Source: Flavobacteria bacterium BAL38
GTDB lineage: Bacteria; Bacteroidota; Bacteroidia; Flavobacteriales; Flavobacteriaceae
Length of the DNA stretch: 64,000 nt
Direction of reading: 5' to 3'
Assembly: GCA_000169355.1 (NCBI GenBank)
Contig: AAXX01000001.1
Location: 1,178,001 to 1,242,000 of the forward strand
Positions 1-9,608 of this stretch are shown in pieces. Under the pieces are notes generated by a model that worked only from the letters and a program-made list of their open reading frames with translations, was not told the origin of the DNA and made no database searches. The translations under genes were made by a program, and so were the position numbers. The first letter of the stretch is position 1. Each line of letters begins with the position of its first letter.

Positions 1-546
1 GTAGAAGAAGGCAATTATAACATGGTTATGGCTCGTTTTGAACCTGAAAACAATTTAGATATGGTTTTAGAAGGGGTAGCTTTAAATAAAGAAGACAAAA
101 CACCTATTTTGGTTATTGGAAAGCATGAAACAAAATATGGAGCTTATTTAAAAAACAAGTTCAAAGATTTTTCAAACATTCGTTTTATTGGCGGTGTTTA
201 CAATTTAGAACACCTTAATAATTTAAGGTATTTTAGTAATCTGTATTTTCATGGTCATAGTGTAGGAGGAACAAACCCTTCTTTATTAGAGGCTATGGCT
301 TCTAAAGCATTAGTTATTGCACATAATAATAATTTTAATAAAGGGGTGCTTAAAGAAAATGCGTATTATTTTTCTAATCCAATAGAGGTTAAAAAAATCT
401 TAAATACTATCAAAAAAAATGATAACTTGCAGTTTATATCAAACAATTATCAAGCAATTGCAAACGACTTTAATTGGGAAAAAATAAATGGCGATTATTT
501 ACAACTTTTTGAAAAAGCTATGGCAGAATCTTCTATACGAAAGTAA
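1..546 (+). CDS. Glycosyltransferase family 4-like, C-terminal part (truncated by window start)
   Basis: The reading frame is open from base 1, so the start lies outside the window and only about 181 residues remain. The visible part looks like the C-terminal nucleotide-sugar-binding half of a GT-B fold transferase. It contains a GT4-like 'GTNPSLLEAMAS' segment, which in such enzymes holds the donor-binding acidic residue, preceded by a 'VYNLEHLNNLRYFSNLYFHGH' type strand-helix region. The phrase MVMARFEPENN resembles rhamnosyltransferase-like proteins with a DUF1972 N-terminus, but that half is not visible. It is the first gene of a same-strand polysaccharide operon and overlaps the next gene by 59 bases. 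It probably adds one sugar to a lipid-linked repeat unit at the inner membrane. Donor and acceptor cannot be told. Confidence 0.8.
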   Translation, partial: VEEGNYNMVMARFEPENNLDMVLEGVALNKEDKTPILVIGKHETKYGAYLKNKFKDFSNIRFIGGVYNLEHLNNLRYFSNLYFHGHSVGGTNPSLLEAMASKALVIAHNNNFNKGVLKENAYYFSNPIEVKKILNTIKKNDNLQFISNNYQAIANDFNWEKINGDYLQLFEKAMAESSIRK

Positions 547-1834
547 ATCAAATATATCTTTTTTACCTTTGGTTTTGCTAATGGTATCAATTCCTTTACA
601 ATTAGGAATTAGTAATGTTTTTTTAGGGTTGTTTATTATATCGGTTTTATTAAATAAGTACAAATCTAAATTCCATTTCTCGTTAGTTTTACTATTACCT
701 ATATTCCTTTTTTTATGGATGATTTTGTCCTATTTTTGGTCAATTGATGCTACAAGAACTCTTCATTCGATTCCAAAAGAAATAGCATTATTAGTATTGC
801 CTTTAGCTTTTTTGATTGTATCAATTACAAAAAAACAAAAACAAGATTCTATAAGAATCTACAGTTTTGCTATGGTGTTTTTTGTATTATATTTCTTGTT
901 TAGAGCATTCATAAGATATGCAATTACCCAAGACACTAGGGTTTTCTTTTACCATGGAGAAAATGATGACGATTATGGTTTAGTGCCAAAATTGTTAAAT
1001 GCAATCCATCTTTCTGTATTTGTTTCAATTGCTTTTTTTTATTTTTTTACACAAGAAGTAAAATCAAAATTAACTATTTTTCTAACATTTTTGTTGTTTG
1101 GTTTTATTGCTTTATTGTCTTCAAAAAATATAATTTTAGTTGTAATAATATTAATCTGCGTTTATCTCCTTTTTTATTCTAAAATTGCCAATAAAATGAG
1201 ACTAAGAAACTTAATTGTTATGTTAATAATTTTAGGTTTATCGTTTTCATTCGGAAAAATTAAAGAAAGATTTCAGTCAGAATTTCAACAAAACACAGCT
1301 AAAAGTTTATCAAATAATGTAATTCGAAAAAGTGTACAAAATGTTCATAATGTAAGTATTTATGAAGCCTGGAATAATGAAAAATTTTATCCAAATGCAT
1401 TTTTTCCAGGAACTGCTTTTCGTGTATATCAAGCCAGATTATTTTTTGAGTTTTTAAATGAAGAACCAATTTTATTAAAAGGTTTTGGTTTAAACGCCTC
1501 AGTAAATAAATTAGAAGAAAAAGGTGAAAAATATAACGTTTTCCTTGGAGATGAAAACACTGAAGGATATCAAAAAAAGAATTTTCACAATCAATATATT
1601 CAAAATTTTGCTGAACTAGGAGTTATTGGTTTTGTACTATTGATAATAATGGTGTTTATTAATTTAAAAAATGCATTAAAAAGCAAAGATTTTGTTCATA
1701 TTGCTTTTGCAATTCTAATGATAAGCTTATTTTTGACCGAGTCTTTTTTATGGAGACAACGAGGCGTATTGTTTTTTATGATTTTTTATTGTCTATTTAA
1801 CACTATGAATCAACCTAAATTAGAAAAAAATTAA
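488..1834 (+). CDS. O-antigen ligase / polymerase family membrane protein (Wzy_C domain)
   Basis: This 448-residue protein is highly hydrophobic with about ten predicted membrane segments. A large soluble loop at about residues 255-365 lies before the last helices. A motif typical of Wzy_C/WaaL proteins, [16 protein letters not shown], falls near residues 361-376. Members either polymerise O-units or ligate glycans to a lipid carrier on the periplasmic face of the inner membrane; sequence alone does not separate ligase from polymerase. The chosen ATG overlaps the upstream glycosyltransferase by 59 bases. A later ATG at 581 would remove part of the first membrane segment, so the longer form is preferred. 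It sits between a glycosyltransferase and a nucleotide-sugar enzyme, as expected for a surface-polysaccharide locus. Confidence 0.85.
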   Translation: MAIIYNFLKKLWQNLLYESKSNISFLPLVLLMVSIPLQLGISNVFLGLFIISVLLNKYKSKFHFSLVLLLPIFLFLWMILSYFWSIDATRTLHSIPKEIALLVLPLAFLIVSITKKQKQDSIRIYSFAMVFFVLYFLFRAFIRYAITQDTRVFFYHGENDDDYGLVPKLLNAIHLSVFVSIAFFYFFTQEVKSKLTIFLTFLLFGFIALLSSKNIILVVIILICVYLLFYSKIANKMRLRNLIVMLIILGLSFSFGKIKERFQSEFQQNTAKSLSNNVIRKSVQNVHNVSIYEAWNNEKFYPNAFFPGTAFRVYQARLFFEFLNEEPILLKGFGLNASVNKLEEKGEKYNVFLGDENTEGYQKKNFHNQYIQNFAELGVIGFVLLIIMVFINLKNALKSKDFVHIAFAILMISLFLTESFLWRQRGVLFFMIFYCLFNTMNQPKLEKN

Positions 1835-1835
1835 A

Positions 1836-2819
1836 ATGAAAAGAATATTAATTACAGGTGCTGCAGGTTTTTTGGGTTCTCATCTTTGCGATAGATTCAT
1901 TAAAGAAGGTTACTTTGTTATAGGAATGGATAACTTAATAACAGGAGATTTAAAAAACATAGAACATCTTTTTAAAGATAAAAATTTCGAGTTTTATCAT
2001 CATGATATTACAAAATTTGTTCATGTACCTGGCGAATTAGATTATATCTTACATTTTGCTTCACCCGCAAGTCCAATTGATTATTTAAAAATTCCGATCC
2101 AAACTTTAAAAGTAGGATCGTTAGGAACACATAACTTATTAGGTTTAGCTCGTGTTAAAGGAGCTAGAATTTTAATTGCTTCAACATCTGAGGTATACGG
2201 AGATCCTTTGGTTCATCCACAAACAGAAGAATATTATGGAAACGTAAATACCATTGGGCCTCGTGGAGTTTATGATGAGGCAAAACGTTTTCAAGAATCT
2301 ATAACAATGGCATATCATACTTTTCATGGTGTAGAAACTAGAATTGTACGTATTTTTAATACTTATGGACCAAGAATGCGATTAAACGACGGTCGTGTAA
2401 TTCCGGCTTTTATTGGACAAGCACTTAGAGGAGAAGATTTAACTATTTTTGGAGACGGCAGTCAAACTCGTTCGTTTTGTTATGTAGATGATCAAGTTGA
2501 AGGAATTTATAGATTATTACATTCCGATTATCATTTACCTGTAAACATTGGAAATCCTGATGAAATAACAATTAAAGATTTTGCAGAAGAAATTATCAAG
2601 TTAACAGGAACCAATCAAAAAGTGGTTTATCATCCGTTACCAGTTAATGATCCTATGCAAAGACAACCTGATACCACTAAAGCAAGAGAGATTTTGGGCT
2701 GGGAAGCTAAAGTTTCAAGATCCGAAGGGATGAAAATTACGTATGATTACTTTAAGACACTTTCATCAGAAGAACTTTTAAAAGAAGAACACAAAGATTT
2801 TTCTAAGTTTATATATTAA
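1836..2819 (+). CDS. UDP-glucuronate decarboxylase (UDP-xylose synthase-like SDR)
   Basis: An extended short-chain dehydrogenase/reductase of 327 residues. The NAD-binding motif GAAGFLG is at residues 8-14, the catalytic Tyr146/Lys150 pair sits in YDEAK, and Ser/Thr residues for catalysis lie near 116-119 ([10 protein letters not shown]). 'NTYGPRM' and the overall length match UDP-glucuronate decarboxylases, which convert UDP-glucuronate to UDP-xylose or the 4-keto pentose in the cytosol. The gene starts 1 base after the ligase-like gene and ends 3 bases before the sugar phosphotransferase, so it is within one operon and probably supplies a pentose donor for the polysaccharide. A related dTDP-glucose dehydratase or 4-epimerase is the alternative, but the residue context favours the decarboxylase. 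Confidence 0.85.
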   Translation: MKRILITGAAGFLGSHLCDRFIKEGYFVIGMDNLITGDLKNIEHLFKDKNFEFYHHDITKFVHVPGELDYILHFASPASPIDYLKIPIQTLKVGSLGTHNLLGLARVKGARILIASTSEVYGDPLVHPQTEEYYGNVNTIGPRGVYDEAKRFQESITMAYHTFHGVETRIVRIFNTYGPRMRLNDGRVIPAFIGQALRGEDLTIFGDGSQTRSFCYVDDQVEGIYRLLHSDYHLPVNIGNPDEITIKDFAEEIIKLTGTNQKVVYHPLPVNDPMQRQPDTTKAREILGWEAKVSRSEGMKITYDYFKTLSSEELLKEEHKDFSKFIY

Positions 2820-2822
2820 TTT

Positions 2823-4181
2823 ATGCAAAAAGGAAGATATTCCAAATACATTCGTCCTATAAGTATCCTCATAGATTTATTTTTAATTCTTGGGTTATTG
2901 CCTTTATTTTTTAAGGGCTTAGATATTAATTTCAATATTTTTGGAGTTTATCTTACTTTTACTTGGATTGTGGTATCTTTCTTTTCAGCTTTTTATAACG
3001 TTTATAGATTTACAACACCTGTAGAGATCTTAACTAAAATTGCAAAACAAAGCGTATTTTTTGTATTACTTATAATTGCTTTTTTCCCATTTAATAAAGA
3101 TGTTATTTTTAGTGGAAAGGCAATAGCATTATATTCGGTGTCTTTATTCTCAATTATAATTGTTATTAAAAGCTTACTTTTTTATTATTTAAAAAAATAC
3201 AGAATAGTAACAGGTAATAATTTTAGAAATGCTATTATTATTGGTTATAGTGAAGAAGCAATAGACTTAAAGAGAATATTTGAAGAAAGACCCGATTATG
3301 GATATCGTTTTAAAGGTTATTTTTCAGATAAAAAAAGTAATGAGAATATCTTAGGGAAAGTTGATGCAATAAAATCATTTTCATTAGAAAATAATATAGA
3401 TGAAATTTATTGTTCTTTAAATGAACTTTCAAACGAAAAACTAAAAGATCTAGTCGAATTTGGAGACGAAAACAACATTAGTGTAAAATTTATTCCAGAT
3501 TCTAAAGCTATTTTTTCAAAAAACTTAAAAATCGATTATTACGAACTTTTTCCTGTTTTATCTTTACAAAAAACAGCACTTCACGACCCTTTGATTAAGA
3601 ATTTCAAAAGAATATTTGATTTTATTTTTTCATTATTAGTGGTTATCTTAGTTCTTTCTTGGTTAACACCTTTGATGGCACTTTTAATAAAAATTGAATC
3701 TAGAGGGCCTGTTTTTTTTAAACAGAGCCGACCAGGTATAGATGAACAAGAGTTTTTATGTTATAAGTTTAGATCTATGAAACTTAATATAACTACTGAA
3801 AAAGAAGCTTCAAGGAATGACCCTAGAGTTACACGTATAGGTCGATTTATTAGAAAAACAAGCATAGATGAATTACCACAGTTTTTTAATGTTTTACTTG
3901 GCGATATGTCTGTTGTAGGACCAAGACCCCATTTATGGTCACAAAACAAAACGTATGGTAATAAGATTAAAAAATATATGGTTCGTCATTATGTAAAACC
4001 AGGAATTACGGGTTTAGCACAAGTTAAAGGCTGTAGAGGAGAAATAGAAACGGAGATCGATATGGTAAACAGAATTAAATATGATGTTTATTATATTGAA
4101 AATTGGTCTTTATTGATGGATCTTAAAATAATAATTCAAACGGTGGTTAATATCTTTAAAGGGGAAGAAAAAGCGTACTAA
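2823..4181 (+). CDS. Undecaprenyl-phosphate sugar phosphotransferase (polyprenyl glycosylphosphotransferase)
   Basis: A WbaP/WcaJ-type initiating enzyme of 452 residues. There are four N-terminal membrane segments (about 15-125), a central Rossmann-like CoA-binding-type domain (about 137-240), one more membrane helix (about 262-290) and a C-terminal bacterial sugar transferase domain. Hallmarks in that last domain are KQSRPG, YKFRSM, DELPQFFNVLLGDMSVVGPRP and KPGITGLAQVKGCRGE. It transfers a sugar-1-phosphate onto undecaprenyl phosphate, the first step of O-unit assembly at the inner membrane. Its position in the operon with a ligase/polymerase and glycosyltransferases supports that role. The stop overlaps the next start by 1 base (TAATG), suggesting coupled translation. 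The exact sugar is unknown. Confidence 0.92.
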   Translation: MQKGRYSKYIRPISILIDLFLILGLLPLFFKGLDINFNIFGVYLTFTWIVVSFFSAFYNVYRFTTPVEILTKIAKQSVFFVLLIIAFFPFNKDVIFSGKAIALYSVSLFSIIIVIKSLLFYYLKKYRIVTGNNFRNAIIIGYSEEAIDLKRIFEERPDYGYRFKGYFSDKKSNENILGKVDAIKSFSLENNIDEIYCSLNELSNEKLKDLVEFGDENNISVKFIPDSKAIFSKNLKIDYYELFPVLSLQKTALHDPLIKNFKRIFDFIFSLLVVILVLSWLTPLMALLIKIESRGPVFFKQSRPGIDEQEFLCYKFRSMKLNITTEKEASRNDPRVTRIGRFIRKTSIDELPQFFNVLLGDMSVVGPRPHLWSQNKTYGNKIKKYMVRHYVKPGITGLAQVKGCRGEIETEIDMVNRIKYDVYYIENWSLLMDLKIIIQTVVNIFKGEEKAY

Positions 4182-4948
4182 TGAATCCTTTAGTTTCCAT
4201 AATTACGCCGTCTTATAACTCTGCAAAATTTATTGCCGAAACCATTCAATCGGTGCAAAATCAAACCTATCAAAACTGGGAAATGATTATTGTAGATGAT
4301 GGTTCATCTGATGAAACGGAACATGTGGTTTTATCTATAATCCAAAATGACAATCGTATTCAATTTCATAAATTAAATCAAAATTCAGGTCCAGCAGTAG
4401 CTCGAAACACCGGAATTGAGAAAGCGAAGGGGAATTATATAGCTTTTTTAGATTCAGATGATCTGTGGAAACCTCAAAAATTAGAAAAACAACTTTTATT
4501 TATGGAAGGAGAAAATCTTCCGATGACTTTTTCATTTTACGAACAAATTGATGAAAATGGAAATAGTTTACACAAACAAATTACATCACCTTTAGAAGTT
4601 TCTTATTCAAAATTATTTTATTGCAATTGGATTGGGAACCTAACAGGGATTTATTCTGTTGATTTCTTTGGAAAAATTCCAATATCAAATATAAAAAAAC
4701 GTCAAGATTGGATTTTGTGGCTTACTTTGGTTAAGAAAATTGAAAAAGTTAAGCCCGTCGCTGAAAGTTTAGCTTTTTATCGTGTGAGAAAAGATTCTAT
4801 TTCATCTTCTAAAGTAAAATTAATTAAATACAATTACTTTATTTATAAAGATTTCCATGGCAATAATTTATTGAAAGCAGTTTTTAATACAGGGTTGTTT
4901 TTAGTTCACCAATTATTAGTCAAGCCTATTTTTGCAAAATCAATTTAA
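4181..4948 (+). CDS. Glycosyltransferase family 2
   Basis: A GT-A fold transferase of 255 residues. The N-terminal VSIITPSYN strand, the VDDGSSD motif at 38-44 and the metal-binding DSDD at 91-94 are clear GT2 signatures. A 'RQDWILW' acceptor-site segment follows around 180. A hydrophobic stretch near the C-terminus may associate with the membrane. The start overlaps the upstream sugar phosphotransferase stop by 1 base, and this is the last gene of the polysaccharide operon. Its stop codon abuts the stop of the convergent gene on the other strand with no gap. It probably adds the second or a later sugar to the lipid-linked unit; specificity is not predictable. Confidence 0.9.
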   Translation: MNPLVSIITPSYNSAKFIAETIQSVQNQTYQNWEMIIVDDGSSDETEHVVLSIIQNDNRIQFHKLNQNSGPAVARNTGIEKAKGNYIAFLDSDDLWKPQKLEKQLLFMEGENLPMTFSFYEQIDENGNSLHKQITSPLEVSYSKLFYCNWIGNLTGIYSVDFFGKIPISNIKKRQDWILWLTLVKKIEKVKPVAESLAFYRVRKDSISSSKVKLIKYNYFIYKDFHGNNLLKAVFNTGLFLVHQLLVKPIFAKSI

Positions 4949-6289
4949 TTATAAATTTGATTGAAATTGCTTCAATTTTCCTCTTTTTGTTCTTTCTAAA
5001 ACTTCTTTTCGGTTGTAGGTGAAATGTAATCCAGGTTCTAAATAGTTAGCAATTGCTTTCTCAATTTCTTGAATTTGTTTTGATGTCAATTCAATCGAAC
5101 TCACATAATCAATTTCAAAACTATCTAGTTTGGTTTGGCGCACAATGAATTCTTTCACGTTTCCATCATCTTCAATGATACTTTTGGTTACGTAGTAAAA
5201 GGTTAATCCAGGCGATTTTTTTCCGCTTGGTAAAAGTGCCACATCACTGGTTCTTCCAATTAATTTTTTCAGAATGGGTTTTTTCAACGTGCTTTTTTCA
5301 TCTAAAATCCCAACATCACCAATCTCATAACGAATAAACGGATGCGCTTTATTGTACAGCGAAGTAATAACTACCTTCCCTTCCTTTCCATACGGAACTG
5401 GTTGATTATTTTCATCCAAAATCTCCACAAACAAGGTTTCCGAATTTACTTGCCATTCGTCTTTCGGATTTTGAAAAGCAATTAAATCCAATTCCGAAGC
5501 ACCATATTCATTCACAACCGGAATTCCCAAATGTTTTTCCAGCAAAATTTTGTCTTCTTCAAATAACATTTCCGAAGTTACCATGCAAACTTTCAACGTT
5601 GGGCAAACATCGGTTAGAATGATATTTCGAGCTTGTAAATATTTTCCAAAAAGGACTATAGAACTCGTGTAACCATTTATGTAATCAAACTTTTTGGTTT
5701 TAAAATGTTCGAAAACACCATCTAAAATTTTATCTGATAGATCAAAAATTGGGAAACGATATCGTTTACTCAAAAAGTCCTTTAAACGTTCTTTTTTGTA
5801 TCCAATAAAATCCAACGGAATACCGTAAAATCGCGCTTGATACGACGAATTAAAATCAACACCATACCAACCAAAACGATAAATAATCGAAGCCCAAGTT
5901 ATGGCATGCGCTTCTTTATCCTTAGCAAAAACAAACGGATCACCACTTGAACCTGAAGTTTTATTTACGAAAACAGTTTTCTCGGAATAGCATTTTGAAA
6001 GTCGGTCTTTTAGTGGCTTTTGTAAATCTTTTTTAGTCAGAACTGGTAAATCATTCCATCCCGAAACTTCGGGATCAAAAGTTTCTTTTCCAACCAAATT
6101 TTGATAAAAAGTATTGTTTTTCAAATGAAATTCTACAATTTCTCGCTTTTTAGTTTCGAGATAATCGGGATAATCTGCTTCTGAAATTTGTAGAATTTTC
6201 TCAAAATCAGCTTGAGCTTTCGCAATAGGAAAACCGCTTAATTTTAAAGAAAGATGAAACAAGTTGAACATTCGTTGGAATTTATCCAA
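4949..6289 (-). CDS. CapK-like phenylacetate-CoA ligase family protein (adenylate-forming)
   Basis: A 446-residue member of the AMP-binding superfamily. The phosphate-binding loop is TSGSSGDPF (111-119), followed by a CoA ligase-like 'NEYGASELDLIAFQ' motif and 'RYEIGDVGIL' near residue 330. Proteins of this branch (CapK/PaaK-like) are common in capsule and O-antigen loci, where they may activate an acyl or amino-acid group that decorates the polysaccharide; the substrate here is unknown. It lies convergent to the polysaccharide operon, stop to stop. The ATG at 6287-6289 is followed by a typical family N-terminus. It is transcribed away from purD, and a pyrimidine-rich (plus strand) spacer separates the two starts. 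Confidence 0.8.
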   Translation of the reverse strand: MDKFQRMFNLFHLSLKLSGFPIAKAQADFEKILQISEADYPDYLETKKREIVEFHLKNNTFYQNLVGKETFDPEVSGWNDLPVLTKKDLQKPLKDRLSKCYSEKTVFVNKTSGSSGDPFVFAKDKEAHAITWASIIYRFGWYGVDFNSSYQARFYGIPLDFIGYKKERLKDFLSKRYRFPIFDLSDKILDGVFEHFKTKKFDYINGYTSSIVLFGKYLQARNIILTDVCPTLKVCMVTSEMLFEEDKILLEKHLGIPVVNEYGASELDLIAFQNPKDEWQVNSETLFVEILDENNQPVPYGKEGKVVITSLYNKAHPFIRYEIGDVGILDEKSTLKKPILKKLIGRTSDVALLPSGKKSPGLTFYYVTKSIIEDDGNVKEFIVRQTKLDSFEIDYVSSIELTSKQIQEIEKAIANYLEPGLHFTYNRKEVLERTKRGKLKQFQSNL

Positions 6290-6351
6290 AAGTAATAAAT
6301 CTGAAAATAATCTTTCTTCTTTTTTCTTTTTTCTTTCTTCCTAAGAAATAG

Positions 6352-6359
6352 TACTTTTG
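6352..6359 (+). promoter_or_regulatory. Candidate -7 box for purD
   Basis: TACTTTTG matches the Bacteroidota consensus TAnnTTTG and lies 24 bases before the preferred purD ATG. No clear TTTG -33 element is visible in the T/C-rich stretch upstream, so only the -7 half is supported. Confidence 0.45.
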
Positions 6360-6383
6360 CCAAACAACATAACAACACACAAA

Positions 6384-7655
6384 ATGACTATTTTACTACT
6401 TGGTTCTGGCGGTCGCGAACACGCATTGGCATGGAAAATGCTTCAATCTTCAAAATGCACTTCTCTTTTTGTTGCACCTGGAAATGCAGGAACAGCTTCC
6501 ATCGCAAAAAACATAGAGTTAAATCCGAATGATTTTGATGCCGTTAAAGCTTTTGTTTTACAAGAAAAAGTAGAAATGGTTGTGGTTGGACCAGAAGATC
6601 CATTGGTGTTGGGAATTTATGATTTCTTTAAAAACGACTCACAAATCAATCACATTCCAGTAATTGGACCATCAAAAGTTGGGGCACAATTAGAAGGAAG
6701 TAAAGAATTTGCCAAAGAATTTTTAGTAAAACACAATATTCCAACCGCTCGTTACGAAAGTTTCACAAAAGAAACAGTTGAAAAAGGCTGTTTGTTTTTA
6801 GAAACTTTAGAAGCACCATACGTTTTAAAAGCAGATGGATTAGCTGCTGGAAAAGGCGTTTTAATCTTATCTGATTTAGAAGAAGCTAAAACGGAGTTAC
6901 GAAATATGTTAGTGGGAGCTAAATTTGGAGAGGCGAGTTCAAAAGTAGTTATCGAAGAATTTTTAGATGGAATTGAATTAAGTTGTTTCGTTTTAACCGA
7001 CGGAAAATCATATAAAGTACTACCAACAGCAAAAGATTACAAACGAATTGGAGAAGGCGATACAGGATTAAATACAGGTGGAATGGGAGCAGTGTCTCCG
7101 GTTCCATTTGCAGATGCTGTTTTATTAGAAAAAATTGAAACTCGAATTGTAAAACCAACCATTGAAGGTTTACAAAAAGACGGAATCGAATATAAAGGAT
7201 TTGTTTTTATTGGATTAATCAACGTCAAAGGCGAACCAATGGTTATCGAATACAACGTTCGTATGGGCGATCCAGAAACGGAAGTAGTGATGCCAAGATT
7301 AAAAAGTGATTTAGTCGAAATTTTTGAAGCGATTGGAAATCAGGAATTAGAGAAAATTACTTTAGAAATTGATGAAAGAGCAGCTACAACTATCATGGTA
7401 GTTTCAGGCGGTTATCCTGAAGACTACGAAAAAGGAAAAGAGATTTTCGGATTGGAAAACATTACCGATTCTATTCCTTTTCATGCGGGAACAAAAATTG
7501 AAAACGGGAAAGTTGTTTCTAATGGAGGTCGTGTTATTGCGGTTACTTCATACGGAACAGACTTTGAGGAAGCCATAAAAAAATCTTATCAAAGTATAGC
7601 AAAGCTACAATTTGATAAGATGTATTTTAGAACAGATATTGGTAAGGATTTATAA
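6384..7655 (+). CDS. purD: Phosphoribosylamine--glycine ligase
   Basis: A cytosolic ATP-grasp enzyme of 423 residues that joins glycine to phosphoribosylamine in the second step of purine synthesis. The N-terminus [17 protein letters not shown] is the classic PurD start. The ATP-grasp core has '[11 protein letters not shown]', '[10 protein letters not shown]', 'TGGMGAVSP' and '[12 protein letters not shown]', all conserved PurD blocks. An ATG nine codons earlier (6357) is in frame, but it overlaps the candidate -7 box and would add a tail unlike the family, so 6384 is chosen. It stands alone, with no other pur gene in the window. A small membrane-protein gene follows on the opposite strand. 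Confidence 0.96.
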   Translation: MTILLLGSGGREHALAWKMLQSSKCTSLFVAPGNAGTASIAKNIELNPNDFDAVKAFVLQEKVEMVVVGPEDPLVLGIYDFFKNDSQINHIPVIGPSKVGAQLEGSKEFAKEFLVKHNIPTARYESFTKETVEKGCLFLETLEAPYVLKADGLAAGKGVLILSDLEEAKTELRNMLVGAKFGEASSKVVIEEFLDGIELSCFVLTDGKSYKVLPTAKDYKRIGEGDTGLNTGGMGAVSPVPFADAVLLEKIETRIVKPTIEGLQKDGIEYKGFVFIGLINVKGEPMVIEYNVRMGDPETEVVMPRLKSDLVEIFEAIGNQELEKITLEIDERAATTIMVVSGGYPEDYEKGKEIFGLENITDSIPFHAGTKIENGKVVSNGGRVIAVTSYGTDFEEAIKKSYQSIAKLQFDKMYFRTDIGKDL

Positions 7656-7678
7656 TCTTTACCAATATCTAATAATTT

Positions 7679-7909
7679 TTATTTTAAAAATGAGTGAGCA
7701 GTAGTGTCTTGCTCGTCTTCATTATTAGCTTTAAAAATGTTTAATTGCTTAATCCAATAGGTCATTGCTGCACAACAAATAAGAATAAAAATCCAGTTTA
7801 TTGCATTTGCAGACCACCAATTGGTTAATTCTAGTTCTCTTAACCAATCCATTGGTAAGAATAAAAAATCTACAAAAAGCGATTGTATTCCTTCAAAAAA
7901 TGATTTCAT
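7679..7909 (-). CDS. Small membrane protein, resembles DUF6341
   Basis: A 76-residue protein with an amphipathic N-terminus (KSFFEGIQSLFVDFLFLP), a strong membrane helix at about 37-55 (NAINWIFILICCAAMTYW) and an acidic soluble tail. It resembles a small flavobacterial family I recall as DUF6341, encoded near purD and upp in this group; the function is unknown. It is divergent from the next gene, with only 47 bases between the two starts. A -7-like box lies 27-34 bases upstream on its strand. Recognition is from memory of the family and the gene order, so the family name is tentative. Confidence 0.75.
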   Translation of the reverse strand: MKSFFEGIQSLFVDFLFLPMDWLRELELTNWWSANAINWIFILICCAAMTYWIKQLNIFKANNEDEQDTTAHSFLK

Positions 7910-7935
7910 TTTGATAAAGTATTATATTTACACCA

Positions 7936-7943
7936 CAAAAATA
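7936..7943 (-). promoter_or_regulatory. Candidate -7 box for the DUF6341-like gene
   Basis: Read on the minus strand the sequence is TATTTTTG, an exact TAnnTTTG, ending 27 bases before the ATG at 7909. It falls in the short divergent spacer shared with the gene starting at 7957. Confidence 0.4.
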
Positions 7944-7956
7944 TAATAATATTCTA

Positions 7957-8886
7957 ATGTTAGCAAGCGTTTTTAGTAAAACAAGACCATTTAATTATTT
8001 AGTAATAGGAATTCTATCGCTTATTTTCTTTTCTGTGAAGATTTATGCTTTAGCTAAACCTTCTGCTGATTGGGTTTATTATTTGGAACAGCTTGGCTTA
8101 TATGTCTTACTTTTTGCTTCGTTGTTTATATTAAATTTTATTACACTTAAAAATGGTTTAACTAAAAACAACAATTATGCATTATTTTTGTTTTTGGTTT
8201 TTCTATTATTTTTCTCTTCTATTTTTCAGAATAAAAATATAATCATTTCTAATTTCTTATTGCTTTTGGCCTTAAGAAGATTAATTTCATTAAAATCTTT
8301 ATTATCAACTAAAGAAAAAATATTTGACGCTTCTTTTTGGATTTTTCTCGCGGCCTTATTTCATTTTTGGAGTATTTTTTATATAATCTTGGTTTTTATT
8401 GCTATTATTCTTCACGTATCAAAAGATTACAGAAATTGGATAATTCCTTTTATAGCACTATTTGCCGTTACAGTTTTGTTTTTTCTTGCCAATAGTATTT
8501 TAGACAATAGTTTAATGAGTACGCTTTTGAGTAAGACATATATAAGTTTTGATTTTTATTATTTTGATAATATTTATCAACGAATTGCTTTAGCTCTTTT
8601 TACTTCTATAAGTCTTTTCTTTTTTGTGTCTCATCTTTTTGACATTCAAAATAAAGCATTGAATATGCAATCTTCGCACAAAACCATTTTGTTTTCTTTT
8701 ATATTAGGTGTTGGAATTTATGTGCTTTCAGCAAATAAAAATAATGGAAGTTTGGCTTTTTGTTTTGGACCTTTAGCGGTAATAGGCGCTAATTTTATAG
8801 AAAAAATAGAAAATAATAGGGTTAAAGAAATGGTGCTTTATGCTTTATTAGCACTTGGTATATTTTTCTTTACCATGCAATTATAA
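7957..8886 (+). CDS. Polytopic membrane protein, resembles DUF6427
   Basis: A 309-residue protein made almost entirely of hydrophobic helices, with about nine predicted membrane segments and very short loops. It starts with a 'VFSKTRPFNYLVIGILSL' segment that I associate with the flavobacterial DUF6427 family encoded beside upp; function unknown. There are no catalytic motifs. The last two codons and the stop overlap the 3' end of upp on the other strand by 6 bases. The ATG at 7957 is the only good start near the divergent spacer. A role in envelope biogenesis is possible but is not shown by the sequence. Confidence 0.8.
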   Translation: MLASVFSKTRPFNYLVIGILSLIFFSVKIYALAKPSADWVYYLEQLGLYVLLFASLFILNFITLKNGLTKNNNYALFLFLVFLLFFSSIFQNKNIIISNFLLLLALRRLISLKSLLSTKEKIFDASFWIFLAALFHFWSIFYIILVFIAIILHVSKDYRNWIIPFIALFAVTVLFFLANSILDNSLMSTLLSKTYISFDFYYFDNIYQRIALALFTSISLFFFVSHLFDIQNKALNMQSSHKTILFSFILGVGIYVLSANKNNGSLAFCFGPLAVIGANFIEKIENNRVKEMVLYALLALGIFFFTMQL

Positions 8887-9534
8887 TTTAATACCATAAG
8901 CTAAATCACCAGCATCTCCCAAGCCAGGAACAATATAGTTGTGTTCGTTTAGTTTTTCATCTAAAGCAGCTACCCACAAATGACAAGTTGAAGGAACATT
9001 TTTCTCTAAGTATGCTATACCTTCTGGAGTTGCAATTACAACGGCAATGTGAATTTCTTTAGGTTTTTGTTCTAAATGTAATTTATTTAAAACTGCTACT
9101 AATGATTGCCCAGTAGCTAACATCGGATCAATTAAAATTAAATTTTTCCCTTCAAAAGACGGTGCAGCTTGATATTCCACCAAAATCTCAAATTGATCGT
9201 CGTTGTTATAATGATGACGATAAGCCGAAACAAATCCGTTTTCTGCATTGTCAAAAAAGCTCATAAAACCTTGATGTAAAGCTAAACCAGCGCGTAAAAT
9301 AGAACATAAAACTACAGGTTCTGCAATAGTTGTAGTATGTTTTATGCCAAGAGGTGTTTGTACATCAATACTTTTATATTCAAGTGTTTTGCTTAATTCG
9401 TATGCCATTATTTCTCCAATACGCTCAATATTTTTTCTAAAACGCATGCTGTCTTTTTGGATGTTTACATCGCGAATTTGCGCTAAAAAATGATTAAGAA
9501 TACTATTTTGTTCTGAGATATAATGAATGTGCAT
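8881..9534 (-). CDS. upp: Uracil phosphoribosyltransferase
   Basis: A salvage enzyme of 217 residues that makes UMP from uracil and PRPP in the cytosol. The PRPP-binding loop is DPMLATGQS, and 'CSILRAGLALHQG' plus the C-terminal 'PGLGDAGDLAYG' uracil-binding block are typical of UPRTases. The upstream in-frame ATG at 9568-9570 would add 12 residues without family support; the start at 9534 (MHIHYISEQNS) matches the family N-terminus. It converges on the DUF6427-like gene with a 6-base overlap and is divergent from the DUF4254 gene. Confidence 0.95.
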   Translation of the reverse strand: MHIHYISEQNSILNHFLAQIRDVNIQKDSMRFRKNIERIGEIMAYELSKTLEYKSIDVQTPLGIKHTTTIAEPVVLCSILRAGLALHQGFMSFFDNAENGFVSAYRHHYNNDDQFEILVEYQAAPSFEGKNLILIDPMLATGQSLVAVLNKLHLEQKPKEIHIAVVIATPEGIAYLEKNVPSTCHLWVAALDEKLNEHNYIVPGLGDAGDLAYGIKL

Positions 9535-9552
9535 CGATTTTATTTTTTGTAA

Positions 9553-9586
9553 TTGAGGATAAAAGTACAAAAAATCGCTATTTTTG
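9553..9586 (+). promoter_or_regulatory. Candidate promoter for the DUF4254-GT9 pair
   Basis: The -7 element TATTTTTG lies at 9579-9586, 22 bases before the ATG at 9609. A TTG at 9553-9555 could serve as the -33 element with a 23-base spacer, at the long end of the usual range. Confidence 0.45.
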
Positions 9587-9608
9587 TATCAATTTAAAAG
9601 CTATAATT

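Noticed and set aside
4949..6289. Assignment as genuine phenylacetate-CoA ligase in a PaaE-linked catabolic pathway
   Set aside because: The gene lies against a polysaccharide operon, resembles CapK, and no paa catabolic genes are present. The PaaE-like reductase is more than 11 kb away.
6357..6383. Upstream ATG for purD at 6357
   Set aside because: It overlaps a TAnnTTTG promoter box and adds nine residues before the conserved [14 protein letters not shown] start.
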